Counted from the stretch's first letter, positions 47,597-57,400 are shown. The stretch: 64,000 nucleotides of DNA from OPU3-GD-OMZ sp001901525 (GCA_963981505.1 CAXCEI010000003.1:1-64000), one strand, 5' to 3'. Made by a program: numbers and translations. Notes: generated by a model from the sequence alone, not told the origin.

Positions 47597-49099
47597 ATGT
47601 GTGGTATTGCTGCAATTGTTTCCCACAAAAATGTAAATCAGGAATTATATGATGCGCTTACTGTACTCCAACACCGAGGACAGGATGCCGCGGGTATAGC
47701 GACCTATGAGAGTGGTCGGCTGTTTCTACGTAAAGAGAATGGCTTAGTGCGTGATGTTTTTAAAACGCAACATATGTTGAAGTTACCCGGTTCGATGGGG
47801 ATCGCTCACGTGCGCTATCCGACGGCAGGCTGTTCCAGCTCTGCTGAATCACAACCGTTTTATGTTAACTCTCCCTTTGGTATTACCTTAGCTCACAACG
47901 GGAATTTGACCAATGCACGGGCATTGAAAAAAGACTTGTTTGCTGAAGATCAACGTCATATTAATACCGAATCAGATTCGGAAGTCATTCTTAATGTTTT
48001 GGCCAATGCTCTACAGTCACAAGGAAAAACACGGTTAACGGTTGAGGATGTTTTTGATGCCGTCTCAGAAGTACATCAACGTTGCCGGGGTGCTTACGCT
48101 GTCGTTGCAATGATTACCGGTTTTGGTATTGTGGGTTTTAGAGACCCGAACGGTATTCGTCCGATAGTTTTTGGTGAGCGAGAAAGTGAAGAGGGGGTAG
48201 AGTATATGATTGCTTCTGAAAATGTAGCGTTAGATGCCTTGGGTTTTAAACTCACTCGCGATATTAAGCCCGGTGAGGCTGTGTTTATTGAACGTTCTGG
48301 GGTGTTGCATACGGTGCAATGCGCTGATCCGAAAATGATAGACCATGCGCCTTGTATCTTTGAATTTGTTTATTTTGCGCGTCCTGATTCTATGATTGAT
48401 AATATTTCTGTGTATAAAGCACGGTTACGGATGGGTGAGAAATTAGCAGCAAAAATACAACGAGAATGGGCTGGTCATGATATTGATGTGGTCATGCCTA
48501 TACCTGATACCAGTCGGACAGCTGCAATTATGTTGGCATCAAAGTTAAAGGTAAAGTTTCGTGAAGGCTTTATCAAAAATCGCTATATCGGGCGGACTTT
48601 TATTATGCCGGGTCAAAAAATGCGTGAGAAATCAGTACGCCAAAAGTTAAATGCCATTAAATTAGAGTTTGAGGGAAAAAATGTCCTTTTAGTGGATGAT
48701 TCAATTGTCCGAGGGACAACATCAGCTCAGATTATTGAAATGGCACGGGATGCCGGTGCAAAGAATGTTTATTTTTCATCGGCAGCGCCACCGGTTCGTT
48801 ACCCGAATGTTTATGGCATAGATATGCCTTCAGCTTCTGAGCTGATCGCTCATGGGCGTACTGAAGCAGAAATCCAGGAAGCCATCGGCGCAGATAGATT
48901 GTTTTATCAAGACCATGAAGATTTAATTGCAGCCGTGGGCCAAGGTAATAAAGACATTAAGCATTTTGATACTTCTTGTTTTAGTAATAGTTATGTGACC
49001 GGTGATATCAATGCTGAGTACTTGGCAAGTTTGGAAGCTTTGCGAAATGATGATGCGCAAATGAAACAAAATAAAGAAAGTTTCGTTATTGAAATCTAA
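47597..49099 (+). CDS. purF: Amidophosphoribosyltransferase
   Basis: A 500-residue enzyme catalysing the first step of purine synthesis from PRPP and glutamine. The N-terminal nucleophile is Cys2 (MCGIAAIV), with no propeptide. The PRPP-binding motif is [14 protein letters not shown] in the phosphoribosyltransferase domain. [13 protein letters not shown] and PDTSRTAA are also conserved. It sits between cvpA and metZ, as in Pseudomonas. Confidence 0.97.
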   Translation: MCGIAAIVSHKNVNQELYDALTVLQHRGQDAAGIATYESGRLFLRKENGLVRDVFKTQHMLKLPGSMGIAHVRYPTAGCSSSAESQPFYVNSPFGITLAHNGNLTNARALKKDLFAEDQRHINTESDSEVILNVLANALQSQGKTRLTVEDVFDAVSEVHQRCRGAYAVVAMITGFGIVGFRDPNGIRPIVFGERESEEGVEYMIASENVALDALGFKLTRDIKPGEAVFIERSGVLHTVQCADPKMIDHAPCIFEFVYFARPDSMIDNISVYKARLRMGEKLAAKIQREWAGHDIDVVMPIPDTSRTAAIMLASKLKVKFREGFIKNRYIGRTFIMPGQKMREKSVRQKLNAIKLEFEGKNVLLVDDSIVRGTTSAQIIEMARDAGAKNVYFSSAAPPVRYPNVYGIDMPSASELIAHGRTEAEIQEAIGADRLFYQDHEDLIAAVGQGNKDIKHFDTSCFSNSYVTGDINAEYLASLEALRNDDAQMKQNKESFVIEI

Positions 49100-49154
49100 G
49101 TGTTGATTTTTTTAATGAATAATATGAATGAATTAGAGTGAAATCTTGAGGCCA

Positions 49155-50351
49155 ATGAACGATAAACGTATGAAATCATCAGATTGGAGTGGCTATTCCT
49201 TCGAAACACAAGCGATAAGATCTGGGCATGAAAGAACACATGAAGATGAGCACAGTGTGCCTATTTTTACGACGTCAAGTTACGTCTTTGCCAGTGCAGC
49301 AGAAGCTGCGGAACGCTTCTCCGGTAACCAGCCGGGCAATATTTATTCTCGTTTTACTAATCCAACGGTGGATGTTTTTCAAGAGCGGTTAGCATTGCTG
49401 GAAGGCGGCGAACGGTGTTTGGCATTTTCATCGGGGATGGCCGCTATTATGGCGGTGGGCATGGGGTTGTTAAAGGCCGGTGATCACGTTGTTAGCTCTC
49501 GAAGTATTTTTGGCAATTCAGTTTTAATGTTCCAGAATTTTTTTGGGAAATTTGGTGTGGTCACTGACTTTGTTGACCTAACTGATTTATCGGCATGGGA
49601 ACAAGCCATTAAACCGGAAACACAATTTTTATTTTTAGAAACGCCATCTAATCCGATGATGGAGATTGCAGATATCAAGGCGTTAGCAGAATTAGCACAT
49701 GCGCATGATATCTTATTGATTGTAGACAATGTTTTTTGTACGCCTGTTTTACAAAAGCCGCTTGAATTAGGTGCTGATATTGTGGTGCATTCAGCGACCA
49801 AGTATTTAGACGGTCAGGGACGTTGTGTCGGCGGCGCGGTGATTGCCAGTGATGAATTGATTGAAAAATCTATTTATCCGTTTCTTAGAACCGGAGGGTC
49901 AACACTGAGTCCTTTTAATGCTTGGGTTTTTATATCAGGGCTGGAAACATTGGCACTTCGTATGAAAAGCCATTGTGAAAATGCGCAAGCATTAGCGACG
50001 TGGCTGGAGGGGCAAGCGGCTGTGAAACGCGTGTTTTATCCTGGTTTGAAATCTCATCCACAGCATGAATTAGCGTTGCAGCAGCAGACAGGTTTTGGCG
50101 GCGTTGTCAGTTTTGAATTGCAAGCTGGACAAGCTAAGGCTTGGGAGTTAATTGATGCGACGCAGATGTTATCAATTACCGCAAATTTGGGCGATGTTAA
50201 AACCACCATCACGCACCCGGCATCCACCACGCACAGTCGATTGACTCCCGAGGTGCGGGCAGAGGCTGGAATTAGTGATGGTTTATTACGGATATCGGTC
50301 GGACTGGAAAACATAGCCGATATCAAGAAAGATCTGAGTCGGGGCTTGTAA
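49155..50351 (+). CDS. metZ: O-succinylhomoserine sulfhydrylase
   Basis: About 398 residues from ATG 49155. It is a PLP enzyme of the Cys/Met-metabolism family that makes homocysteine directly from O-succinylhomoserine and sulfide. The PLP lysine lies in VHSATKYLDGQGR. The YSRFTNPT substrate loop, FSSGMAAI and ETPSNPMMEIAD are conserved. Following purF is its classical location. An in-frame TTG (49146) and a second ATG (49170) are alternative starts; the N-terminus is therefore uncertain by a few residues. Confidence 0.94.
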   Translation: MNDKRMKSSDWSGYSFETQAIRSGHERTHEDEHSVPIFTTSSYVFASAAEAAERFSGNQPGNIYSRFTNPTVDVFQERLALLEGGERCLAFSSGMAAIMAVGMGLLKAGDHVVSSRSIFGNSVLMFQNFFGKFGVVTDFVDLTDLSAWEQAIKPETQFLFLETPSNPMMEIADIKALAELAHAHDILLIVDNVFCTPVLQKPLELGADIVVHSATKYLDGQGRCVGGAVIASDELIEKSIYPFLRTGGSTLSPFNAWVFISGLETLALRMKSHCENAQALATWLEGQAAVKRVFYPGLKSHPQHELALQQQTGFGGVVSFELQAGQAKAWELIDATQMLSITANLGDVKTTITHPASTTHSRLTPEVRAEAGISDGLLRISVGLENIADIKKDLSRGL

Positions 50352-50377
50352 GAACGGTGAGGTAAAAAAGGCTTTTC

Positions 50378-50641
50378 TTAGGCCGGGCTCAGTAGTGTGT
50401 CGAGTTTATTGTTGATTTCAAGCGCATAGAGATCGTCAAAGCCGCCAATATGTTGCTGGCCAATAAATATTTGCGGCACGGTTCTTCTTTTAGTTTGAGT
50501 CATTATTTCATGACGTAATTCTGGCTGTTTATCAAGATTGACTTCATCAAAATGCGCGCCTTTTTGGGTGAGTAGGCGTTTGGCCATGGTGCAATAAGGA
50601 CAGATTGTTGACGTATAGATCAGGACTTTGGGTTGCTTCAT
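50378..50641 (-). CDS. grxC: Glutaredoxin 3
   Basis: An 87-residue dithiol glutaredoxin that reduces disulfides and glutathione mixed disulfides in the cytoplasm. The active site is CPYC (Cys14, Cys17), with the TVPQIFIG cis-proline loop and GGFDDLYAL glutathione-binding motif. It is 13 bases downstream of the class II aldolase gene on the same strand and converges with metZ. Confidence 0.95.
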   Translation of the reverse strand: MKQPKVLIYTSTICPYCTMAKRLLTQKGAHFDEVNLDKQPELRHEIMTQTKRRTVPQIFIGQQHIGGFDDLYALEINNKLDTLLSPA

Positions 50642-50654
50642 GATTTTTATAGCA

Positions 50655-51311
50655 TTATGAATTGGGGCGTTTTTTTTCTATAACAGCTCTGGCGGCTGCA
50701 AGATATTTTATCAGATCAAGCCCTGCTTTTTCCAGTGTGGAACCAAATGAAACAATGCCATCTTGATGGCCTAGCATTGCAAAAGACCCGGTGTCACCTA
50801 ATTGACCGGTGATAAAAAGTTGTTTAACGGCGAGGGCCATTTCAGGGGTGCCGTAGGGGATATTCGCAGCGGTATAAGGCAAATTAAGCGCATGTGTGGC
50901 ATGCCATATTTCGGGACTATGGACATGGATAATGCCTTTTATGGTTGGTTTGACAGTATAAATCATGGCATGAGTCATTGCTTCTGAAGAAGGTTTACAA
51001 AGCCCGAGTGCTGTCAGAGTATTTTTTTGTATATTGGCTGTCAGGATGCCACAGTATTGTTCTGGGGACAAAGATTCTTCTAACCCGGTTTGTGTTCCTG
51101 AGATGATAAATTGTATCGTGGGGAGGGCGGTCACTTGACTGATATTACCAAATCCAAGGCCGCTGTAACGCTTGGGGTCTTGACCAATAATACCCAGTTG
51201 ATAGGCAATCGTTCGCCAGACGTTGATCAGGGTAAATTCATCAGGCGTTAATGGTAACGGCTTTTGGGTCTGTGTGAGTTGGTATTTGATGACCCCTTCT
51301 TGATCATGCAT
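50655..51311 (-). CDS. Class II aldolase/adducin-family protein
   Basis: A 218-residue protein with the class II aldolase fold. The metal-site histidines lie in HVHSPEIWHATH, and SGLGFGNIS is the phosphate-binding loop. The N-terminal half is somewhat divergent and the usual catalytic Glu is not obvious, so it may act as an aldolase, epimerase or dehydratase, or be catalytically altered. It is cotranscribed with grxC and diverges from nrdR. Its substrate is unknown. Confidence 0.8.
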   Translation of the reverse strand: MHDQEGVIKYQLTQTQKPLPLTPDEFTLINVWRTIAYQLGIIGQDPKRYSGLGFGNISQVTALPTIQFIISGTQTGLEESLSPEQYCGILTANIQKNTLTALGLCKPSSEAMTHAMIYTVKPTIKGIIHVHSPEIWHATHALNLPYTAANIPYGTPEMALAVKQLFITGQLGDTGSFAMLGHQDGIVSFGSTLEKAGLDLIKYLAAARAVIEKKRPNS

Positions 51312-51409
51312 AGTATGAATAATGGCTTTAAAAAAGTTAATTAAGGCAAAGTACGATAAAATAACAATTGTACGGTAATTTTTTTATTTAGGTGTGGGTG
51401 CTATAGTTT

Positions 51410-51859
51410 ATGAGATGTCCTTTTTGTTCTGCGCAAGATACCAAAGTCATTGATTCGCGCTTTGCAAACGAGGGAGATCAAGTGCGTCGGCGACGAGAAT
51501 GTGCAACTTGTAAGGAGCGTTTTACGACTTATGAAGTTGCTGAATTAAATTTGCCGCGCTTGGTAAAGAGTAACGGAACACGGGTCCCTTTTGATGAGGC
51601 AAAATTACGTTCCGGAATGTTAAAAGCATTGGAGAAACGTCCTGTTGATAGTGAGCGTATTGAACAAGCCGTTTCTAGAATTAAGAAAGAACTTATTTTA
51701 AAAGGTGAAAGAGAATTCCCAACTCGTGAAGTCGGGGAGTTAGTGATGCAAGCGTTAAGTAAGTTAGATCATGTTGCATTTGTCCGATTTGCCTCCGTTT
51801 ATCGGAGTTTTCAGGATGTTAATGAATTTACTAAGGTTATAGAAAACCTGAAAAAATAA
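51410..51859 (+). CDS. nrdR: Transcriptional repressor NrdR
   Basis: A 149-residue regulator of ribonucleotide reductase genes. The N-terminal zinc ribbon (Cys3, Cys6, Cys31, Cys34) is followed by an ATP-cone domain ([16 protein letters not shown]) that senses ATP/dATP. The family start MRCPFC fixes the ATG, although no ribosome-binding site is visible before it. It stands at the head of the riboflavin genes, as in E. coli. Confidence 0.96.
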   Translation: MRCPFCSAQDTKVIDSRFANEGDQVRRRRECATCKERFTTYEVAELNLPRLVKSNGTRVPFDEAKLRSGMLKALEKRPVDSERIEQAVSRIKKELILKGEREFPTREVGELVMQALSKLDHVAFVRFASVYRSFQDVNEFTKVIENLKK

Positions 51860-51860
51860 C

Positions 51861-52949
51861 ATGACTCTACAGACTGATGAAGTATTTATGGCGCAAGCGT
51901 TAAAACTTGCGCGGAAAGGTGTTTACACGACAGATCCTAACCCTCGGGTCGGTTGTGTGATTGTTCGTGATCAACAGGTAATAGCGGAAGGGTGGCATCA
52001 ATTTGCAGGCGGGCCGCATGCTGAAATTATGGCTTTGGAGCGCGCTGGAAATGTTACTGGGGCGACGGTTTATGTCAGTCTTGAGCCCTGTTGTCATATC
52101 GGTTTAACAGCGCCCTGTAGTCAGGCGTTAATTCGGGCCGGCGTGCATCGTGTTGTTGTTGCGATGACCGATCCTAACCCAAGAGTTGCAGGGCGTGGAA
52201 TAGCGGAATTAGAGGCAGCCGGTATAAAAACGGACACCCATGTCTTAGCCGCCGAGGCTGAATATATTAACCGAGGTTTTATAGCTAGGATGCAGAACCG
52301 AAAGCCCTTCGTGGTGGCTAAACTGGCCGCTAGTCTAGATGGGCGCACGGCAATGGCTTCGGGTGAAAGTCAATGGATTACATCGGCGCAATCACGCTTA
52401 GATGTTCATCGATTAAGAGCGGAGAGTTCAGCTGTTTTAACGGGAATAGCAACCGTTATTGCCGATGATCCTTTGTTAACAGCACGATTGCCGGGTGTTG
52501 AATTAAAGCAACCGGTGCGGGTGGTATTGGATTCGACCTTAAAAATGCCGATAACAGCCGCTTTATTAACAGAACGATCTGAAATCTGGATTTTTACGGT
52601 TTCTGAGGATGCGAGTCGAAAAAATCGTTTGGAAGCATTGGGGGCCAAGGTGTTTACGCTGCCGGCAACGGAGCAAGGACGTGTTGATATCAAGGCCGCA
52701 TTAGCGTTGTTAGCCGAGCGTCAAATTAATCAACTCTTGGTGGAAGCAGGGCCGATTTTAAATGGTGCTTTTTTAGAACAGGACTTGGTCGACGAGTGGT
52801 GTGTTTATCTCGCCCCAAGTATTTTGGGAGATGAAGGGCGAGGTTTATTTCACTTGCCTGGATTAAAAGCAATGAAAGATAAAGTGACACTGTCATTACA
52901 AACGATAGGGCAGATAGGTCCTGATATTAAATTAACATATAGCAAATAA
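51861..52949 (+). CDS. ribD: Riboflavin biosynthesis deaminase/reductase RibD
   Basis: A 362-residue bifunctional enzyme acting on the GTP cyclohydrolase II product. The N-terminal cytidine-deaminase-like domain has zinc ligands His53, Cys77 and Cys86 with Glu55 (PHAEIMAL, EPCCH). The C-terminal DHFR-like reductase domain begins near AKLAASLDGRTAM. It follows nrdR by one base. An FMN riboswitch is not seen upstream. Confidence 0.96.
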   Translation: MTLQTDEVFMAQALKLARKGVYTTDPNPRVGCVIVRDQQVIAEGWHQFAGGPHAEIMALERAGNVTGATVYVSLEPCCHIGLTAPCSQALIRAGVHRVVVAMTDPNPRVAGRGIAELEAAGIKTDTHVLAAEAEYINRGFIARMQNRKPFVVAKLAASLDGRTAMASGESQWITSAQSRLDVHRLRAESSAVLTGIATVIADDPLLTARLPGVELKQPVRVVLDSTLKMPITAALLTERSEIWIFTVSEDASRKNRLEALGAKVFTLPATEQGRVDIKAALALLAERQINQLLVEAGPILNGAFLEQDLVDEWCVYLAPSILGDEGRGLFHLPGLKAMKDKVTLSLQTIGQIGPDIKLTYSK

Positions 52950-52952
52950 AAA

Positions 52953-53609
52953 ATGTTTACAGGTATTATTTTAGCCATAGGTAAGGTCGAGCGTTTAGAA
53001 GCGCTGGGGGGAGATTATCAACTGACGTTTAACACGGGTCAATTATCGCTTGATGATGTTAATATAGGTGACAGTATTGCTGTTAATGGGGTTTGTTTAA
53101 CAGCCGTTGAGTTAACGGCGAATTCGTTTAGTGCGGATGTTTCTAGAGAAACGTTGTCACGGACTACTTTGGGTCAGGCTAAGCCGGGCACTTCGGTTAA
53201 TTTGGAATTGGCCTTAGCGCCTACAACGCGCTTAGGCGGGCATTTTGTCAGTGGCCATGTTGATGGTCTTGGGACTGTTTTACGAAAAGAGCAAGAGGGG
53301 CGCTCTTTCCGGTTTGATTTTAAAGTACCTCAAACACTGGGGCGTTATATCGCAGAAAAAGGCTCCATTTGTATTGATGGGATTAGTTTGACGGTTAATC
53401 AGGTAGCGGGCGAAATTTTTTCAGTCAATATTGTTCCGCACACGTTGTCGGTGACAACATTAGGTGCCATAACTATTGGGGATACCGTTAATATTGAGGT
53501 GGATGTGTTGGCGCGCTATCTAGAGCGACTTATTCAGGGAGAGCAGAGCGTAAGCGATGATTCAAAAATTACTGCATTATTAAATAATGCAGGGTTTATT
53601 AAAGGATAG
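52953..53609 (+). CDS. ribE: Riboflavin synthase alpha chain
   Basis: A 218-residue lumazine-binding protein with two homologous barrels (about 1-97 and 98-195), which dismutates 6,7-dimethyl-8-ribityllumazine to riboflavin. MFTGII at the start, SIAVNGVCLTAVE in the first repeat and GSICIDGISLTVNQV in the second are signatures. It is tightly packed between ribD and ribBX. This gene is called ribC in some systems. Confidence 0.96.
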   Translation: MFTGIILAIGKVERLEALGGDYQLTFNTGQLSLDDVNIGDSIAVNGVCLTAVELTANSFSADVSRETLSRTTLGQAKPGTSVNLELALAPTTRLGGHFVSGHVDGLGTVLRKEQEGRSFRFDFKVPQTLGRYIAEKGSICIDGISLTVNQVAGEIFSVNIVPHTLSVTTLGAITIGDTVNIEVDVLARYLERLIQGEQSVSDDSKITALLNNAGFIKG

Positions 53610-53611
53610 CT

Positions 53612-54718
53612 ATGAATTCTATAGACGATATAATTGAGGATTTGAAAAACGGTAAAATGGTTGTCATTCTGGATGACGAAGACCGTGAAAATGAGGGTGA
53701 TTTATTGATTGCAGCCTCTAAAGTTCGTGCGGAGGATATCAATTTCATGGCGCGCTATGGGCGTGGCTTGATTTGTTTAACCATGACCCGGGAGCGGTGT
53801 CATCAATTACGCTTGCCGTTAATGGTGAACGAGAATAAAACAGCGCACTCAACTAATTTCACCGTTTCTATTGAGGCGGCAACAGGTGTGACCACGGGGA
53901 TTTCCGCGGCTGACAGGGCGCATACGGTTCGTACAGCGGTGGCTAAGAATGTTCAACCCGATGATTTAGTGCAGCCTGGACATATCTTTCCCTTGATGGC
54001 GCAATCGGGGGGCGTGTTAAAAAGAGCGGGCCATACCGAAGCAGGGTGTGATTTAGCACAGTTAGCCGGTCTCGAACCTTCTTCGGTTATTGTTGAAATT
54101 CTTAATGAAGATGGCTCAATGGCGAGAAAGCCTGATTTGGAATTGTTTGCACGTGAACACGACTTAAAAATAGGGACTATTGCTGATTTAATTCACTATC
54201 GTATTCAAAACGAGCATACGTTGGAGCGGATTAGTGAGTGTCAGTTTCCAACTGAATTTGGTGATTTTAGGCTCTATGCTTATCAAGACAGTCACGATAA
54301 TAAATTGCATTTGGCTTTAGTTTTGGGTGATGTTTCCGGAGATGATCCCGTTCTGGTGCGTGTTCATGGGCGTAATGTTTTGAATGATGTCTTCGCGGGT
54401 AAACGTGGCGGTTCTAGTATAACTATTAGAGATGCAATGGTGAAAATTGCCAAAGAAGGCTGTGGTGTATTGGTGATTGTTCGTCAAGAAGAAGATAATA
54501 AGTCGTTAGTGGAACTTGTTCATCAATATAATATGGAAGATCACGGGGTGGTTTTGAATGTTGCTGCAAATGACCAATCTGATGATTGGCGAAATACTGG
54601 GACCGGCGCGCAAATTTTAGCAGATCTGGGTGTGCACAAACTGAAGGTTTTAGGCGGCCAGAAAAAATATTTGGGGCTGTCTGGTTTTGATTTAGAAGTG
54701 ATTGAATTTATAAATTAA
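53612..54718 (+). CDS. ribB: DHBP synthase with degenerate GTP cyclohydrolase II domain (RibBX)
   Basis: A 368-residue protein. The N-terminal DHBP synthase domain (1-200) is complete: [21 protein letters not shown] and [16 protein letters not shown]. It makes the four-carbon unit of riboflavin. The C-terminal part has the GTP cyclohydrolase II fold, but the zinc site is gone. Where active RibA has three cysteines, this protein has [16 protein letters not shown]. It therefore fits the RibBX hybrid known from gammaproteobacteria. A separate ribA is required elsewhere in the genome. Confidence 0.93.
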   Translation: MNSIDDIIEDLKNGKMVVILDDEDRENEGDLLIAASKVRAEDINFMARYGRGLICLTMTRERCHQLRLPLMVNENKTAHSTNFTVSIEAATGVTTGISAADRAHTVRTAVAKNVQPDDLVQPGHIFPLMAQSGGVLKRAGHTEAGCDLAQLAGLEPSSVIVEILNEDGSMARKPDLELFAREHDLKIGTIADLIHYRIQNEHTLERISECQFPTEFGDFRLYAYQDSHDNKLHLALVLGDVSGDDPVLVRVHGRNVLNDVFAGKRGGSSITIRDAMVKIAKEGCGVLVIVRQEEDNKSLVELVHQYNMEDHGVVLNVAANDQSDDWRNTGTGAQILADLGVHKLKVLGGQKKYLGLSGFDLEVIEFIN

Positions 54719-54734
54719 TTTTTTAGAGAAGGTT

Positions 54735-55214
54735 ATGGCAACAATTAAAACGTATGAAGGCGATTTAGTGATTCGAGACGCTAAGGTATGCTTGGTGGTT
54801 TCTAGATTTAATAGTTTTATTGTGGAACAACTGGAATCCGGTGCTATTGATGCGTTGGTCAGGCACGGCGCTGACCGTGATGATATTACCGTGGTTCGGG
54901 TGCCCGGTGCTTTTGAGCTGCCTTTGGCTGTCCAAAAGGTCGCCGAAATGCAACAATTTGATGCCATTATCGCACTAGGTGCGGTGATTCGTGGTGGGAC
55001 ACCACATTTTGAATATGTAGCAGGGGAGTGCGTTAAAGGGATTTCGATGGTTTCTTTGCAACACAAGGTTCCCGTCAGTTTTGGTGTTTTAACCGTTGAT
55101 ACTATTGAGCAAGCTATTGAGCGTGCAGGGACTAAAGCGGGGAATAAGGGTGCTGAAGCCGCATTATCAGTGATTGAAATGATTAGTTTATTTAAATCTT
55201 TAGAGAAAGTATGA
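54735..55214 (+). CDS. ribH: 6,7-dimethyl-8-ribityllumazine synthase
   Basis: A 159-residue subunit of the icosahedral or pentameric lumazine synthase, which supplies riboflavin synthase. [23 protein letters not shown] and [16 protein letters not shown] are conserved, the last holding the catalytic histidine. Its stop overlaps the nusB start (ATGA), the usual ribH-nusB junction. Confidence 0.97.
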   Translation: MATIKTYEGDLVIRDAKVCLVVSRFNSFIVEQLESGAIDALVRHGADRDDITVVRVPGAFELPLAVQKVAEMQQFDAIIALGAVIRGGTPHFEYVAGECVKGISMVSLQHKVPVSFGVLTVDTIEQAIERAGTKAGNKGAEAALSVIEMISLFKSLEKV

Positions 55215-55642
55215 GTCAAGCAAGAACTAATGCACGTAAAAATGTGGTCCAGGCCTTGTATCAATGGCAAATGACGGGAGTTTCTGTTATTGAAATTGAG
55301 CGGCAATTTAGAGAAGCAGACCGGCTTAAAAATGTGCAGCGGAGCTATTTTTCTGAGTTGTTGCAGGGTGTTCCTAAGCAGCTGGCCGTAATTGATAAGG
55401 CGCTTGACGAGTTTGTTGATCGACCGGTAGCTAAAATAGATCCGGTGGAACGAGCCATTTTAAGGATGAGTATTTTTGAATTGCTTAATCGCTTAGATAT
55501 TCCATACCGTGTTATTTTAAATGAAGCGGTGTCTTTGTCGAAGTTATACGGCGCTGAGGACGGTTACAAGTATATTAATGGTGTGTTGGATAAAATCGCA
55601 CACCGTTATCGGTCGGCTGAAGTCACAAAGAGCAGAAGTTAG
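55211..55642 (+). CDS. nusB: Transcription antitermination protein NusB
   Basis: A 143-residue all-helical RNA-binding protein that acts with NusE (S10) at boxA of rRNA leaders. The start [20 protein letters not shown] and the C-terminal [26 protein letters not shown] are family signatures. It overlaps ribH by four bases and precedes thiL. Confidence 0.96.
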   Translation: MSQARTNARKNVVQALYQWQMTGVSVIEIERQFREADRLKNVQRSYFSELLQGVPKQLAVIDKALDEFVDRPVAKIDPVERAILRMSIFELLNRLDIPYRVILNEAVSLSKLYGAEDGYKYINGVLDKIAHRYRSAEVTKSRS

Positions 55643-55646
55643 TTGG

Positions 55647-56603
55647 GTGGAATTGTCTGAGTTTTCAATTATTGAACGTTTCTTTACGTCTAAAAGTCAT
55701 AAGCATTCGCAAGTTCAGTTAGGGGTAGGTGATGATTGTGCCGTATTGGGTATGGCAGAAGATTGCGAATGGGTGGTAACCGTAGATACCATGGTGGAAG
55801 GGGTTCATTTTTTTCCTAATACACAGCCGGAATTTTTAGCTCATAAATTGCTAGCCGTTAATTTAAGTGATTTATCAAGCATGGGAGCAAGGCCGGTTGC
55901 TATCACATTAGCATTAACATTGCCGGCGTTTGATGAAGATTGGTTGCAGCGTTTTTCTGACCGGTTATTTCAATTAACGGATCGCTTTGAAGTGGACTTG
56001 ATCGGCGGTGATACTACTTCGGGGCCCTTGACCTTAACGCTTCAGGCTTTGGGGCTGGTTCCCAAGGGGCGTGCATTATGCCGGCATCAGGCAAAGGTTG
56101 GGGATTTGATTTATTTGACTGGGTTCTTAGGCGATGCTGGGTTGGGTCTTAAAGTGGTGCAAGGCTATGACTTAGAAGATAGTCAGTCTGTTTTAAAGCG
56201 GTTTCATTGCCCTGACCCCAGAGTGGCTATTGGGTCAATTATTTTGCCTTATGCCAATGCGTGTATTGATATATCAGATGGCTTATTGTCGGATTTAGGT
56301 CATGTTTTAAAAAAAAGTAGGGTGGGTGCGAATTTATACTGGGAACAGTTGCCGTTATCATCTCAAGTCAGAAGCTATATTTATGAAACTAATGATTGGA
56401 AAATGCCACTTAATGGTGGCGATGATTATGAGTTATGTTTTACAGTGAGTCCTGAAAATCAACAGAGACTGGAAAGTTGCCTGTCTGAGCAGCCTGTTAT
56501 GTGTAGTCAGATTGGTGTTGTTGAAGCGGGTGATGCCTTATTCTTAACGAAATCTGGGGTTAGAGAATCAGTTGTGGCAACGGGATTTCAGCATTTTGGG
56601 TGA
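55647..56603 (+). CDS. thiL: Thiamine-monophosphate kinase
   Basis: About 318 residues from GTG 55647. The frame is open further upstream inside nusB, but family length and the MELSEFSIIERFF start argue for a start just after the nusB stop. It phosphorylates thiamine phosphate to the active cofactor. VGDDCAVL, VDTMVEGVHFF, DLSSMGA and GGDTTSG are the metal and substrate motifs. It is followed by pgpA, as in E. coli. Confidence 0.94.
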   Translation: MELSEFSIIERFFTSKSHKHSQVQLGVGDDCAVLGMAEDCEWVVTVDTMVEGVHFFPNTQPEFLAHKLLAVNLSDLSSMGARPVAITLALTLPAFDEDWLQRFSDRLFQLTDRFEVDLIGGDTTSGPLTLTLQALGLVPKGRALCRHQAKVGDLIYLTGFLGDAGLGLKVVQGYDLEDSQSVLKRFHCPDPRVAIGSIILPYANACIDISDGLLSDLGHVLKKSRVGANLYWEQLPLSSQVRSYIYETNDWKMPLNGGDDYELCFTVSPENQQRLESCLSEQPVMCSQIGVVEAGDALFLTKSGVRESVVATGFQHFG

Positions 56604-56606
56604 AAT

Positions 56607-57104
56607 ATGAGGATTGGTAAGAATAAATTAACGGCTCAGCAAATTATGACAGATTGGCGGTTGTTTCTGGCTTTTGGTTTTGGTTCGGGCTTATGTCCTA
56701 AGGGACCCGGGACCGCGGGGACACTAGCGGCTATACCGGTTTATCTATTGTTGTTGGCGTTCGGTGAGCAGGTTTATTTGTTGGCGACACTAGTGATTTG
56801 TGTCAGTGGCGTGTGGATTTGTCAGTATGCTGCCGATAAGTTAGGTGTTCATGATTTTGGCGGAATTGTTTGGGATGAAATTGCCGGTTATTTGGTGACA
56901 ATGTTATTTGTGCCTTTTTCTTGGGCAGCCGTTTTAATAGGTTTTTTACTCTTTCGGTTATTTGATATTTTTAAACCTTGGCCTATTTGCATTTTAGATC
57001 AGGAACTCGGGGGTGGATTAGGGATTATGTTAGATGACCTATTAGCCGGTCTCTTTTCATGGGCTATCTTGATGGGCCTAGTTTGGTTAGGTTTTTTGCA
57101 ATAA
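56607..57104 (+). CDS. pgpA: Phosphatidylglycerophosphatase A
   Basis: A 165-residue membrane phosphatase of phosphatidylglycerol synthesis. FGSGLCPKGPGTAGTLAA near the start, VWDEIAGY (acidic catalytic motif) and FRLFDIFKPWPI are family signatures. There are three or four hydrophobic helices. It ends the nrdR-rib-nusB-thiL run; a weak hairpin (AAGAAC 57141-57146 with GTTCTT 57155-57160) follows. Confidence 0.94.
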   Translation: MRIGKNKLTAQQIMTDWRLFLAFGFGSGLCPKGPGTAGTLAAIPVYLLLLAFGEQVYLLATLVICVSGVWICQYAADKLGVHDFGGIVWDEIAGYLVTMLFVPFSWAAVLIGFLLFRLFDIFKPWPICILDQELGGGLGIMLDDLLAGLFSWAILMGLVWLGFLQ

Positions 57105-57140
57105 TACGCGCAGGCTAACCGTTGTGGGTGGCGTGTTTTT

Positions 57141-57160
57141 AAGAACGCGGGCTGGTTCTT
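57141..57160 (+). terminator. Weak hairpin after pgpA
   Basis: A six-base-pair stem (AAGAAC/GTTCTT) with an 8-base loop follows pgpA and precedes the tRNA promoter. The T run after it is minimal, so termination is uncertain. Confidence 0.3.
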
Positions 57161-57187
57161 TAAATATGTTTTTAATCGGAATAAACC

Positions 57188-57216
57188 TTGCTAGAAAGGT
57201 CGTTGTAATGTATAGT
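57188..57216 (+). promoter_or_regulatory. Promoter of the initiator tRNA gene
   Basis: TTGCTA (57188-57193) and TATAGT (57211-57216) are separated by exactly 17 bases. The predicted start point lies about 6 bases before the mature tRNA 5' end. It probably also serves the rimP-nusA-infB operon by read-through, as known for E. coli metY. Confidence 0.75.
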
Positions 57217-57228
57217 TATAAATTCAAT

Positions 57229-57305
<77 letters not shown>

Positions 57306-57307
57306 AG

Positions 57308-57335
57308 AAACCCCATTATGGGGTTTTTCTTTTTG
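57308..57335 (+). terminator. Terminator-like hairpin after the initiator tRNA
   Basis: AAACCCC (57308-57314) pairs with GGGGTTT (57320-57326) around a 5-base loop, followed by a T-rich run to 57334. It lies three bases past the CCA end. Partial read-through into rimP is expected from the operon structure. Confidence 0.75.
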
Positions 57336-57380
57336 TGGCATGTTGTTAACGGGGCCGCGGGGAATAAAAGAAAAAATATT

Positions 57381-57400
57381 GGGCTTAGTGCCCTTTTTTT
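57381..57400 (+). terminator. Second weak terminator-like hairpin before rimP
   Basis: GGGC (57381-57384) and GCCC (57390-57393) form a short stem followed by seven T. Alone it is weak. With the preceding hairpin it suggests tandem attenuation between tRNA-fMet and rimP. Confidence 0.4.

Noticed and set aside
51399..51407. Extended -10 promoter (TGCTATAGT) for nrdR
   Set aside because: Transcription would begin inside the nrdR coding sequence, a few bases after the ATG fixed by the zinc-ribbon motif.
54692..55306. Minus-strand frame of 204 residues opposite ribH
   Set aside because: ribH and the start of nusB are unmistakable on the plus strand; the antisense product has no recognisable domain.
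55521..55646. N-terminal extension of thiL into nusB
   Set aside because: The extension overlaps nusB by about 120 bases and is not part of the ThiL family; a GTG directly after the nusB stop fits better.
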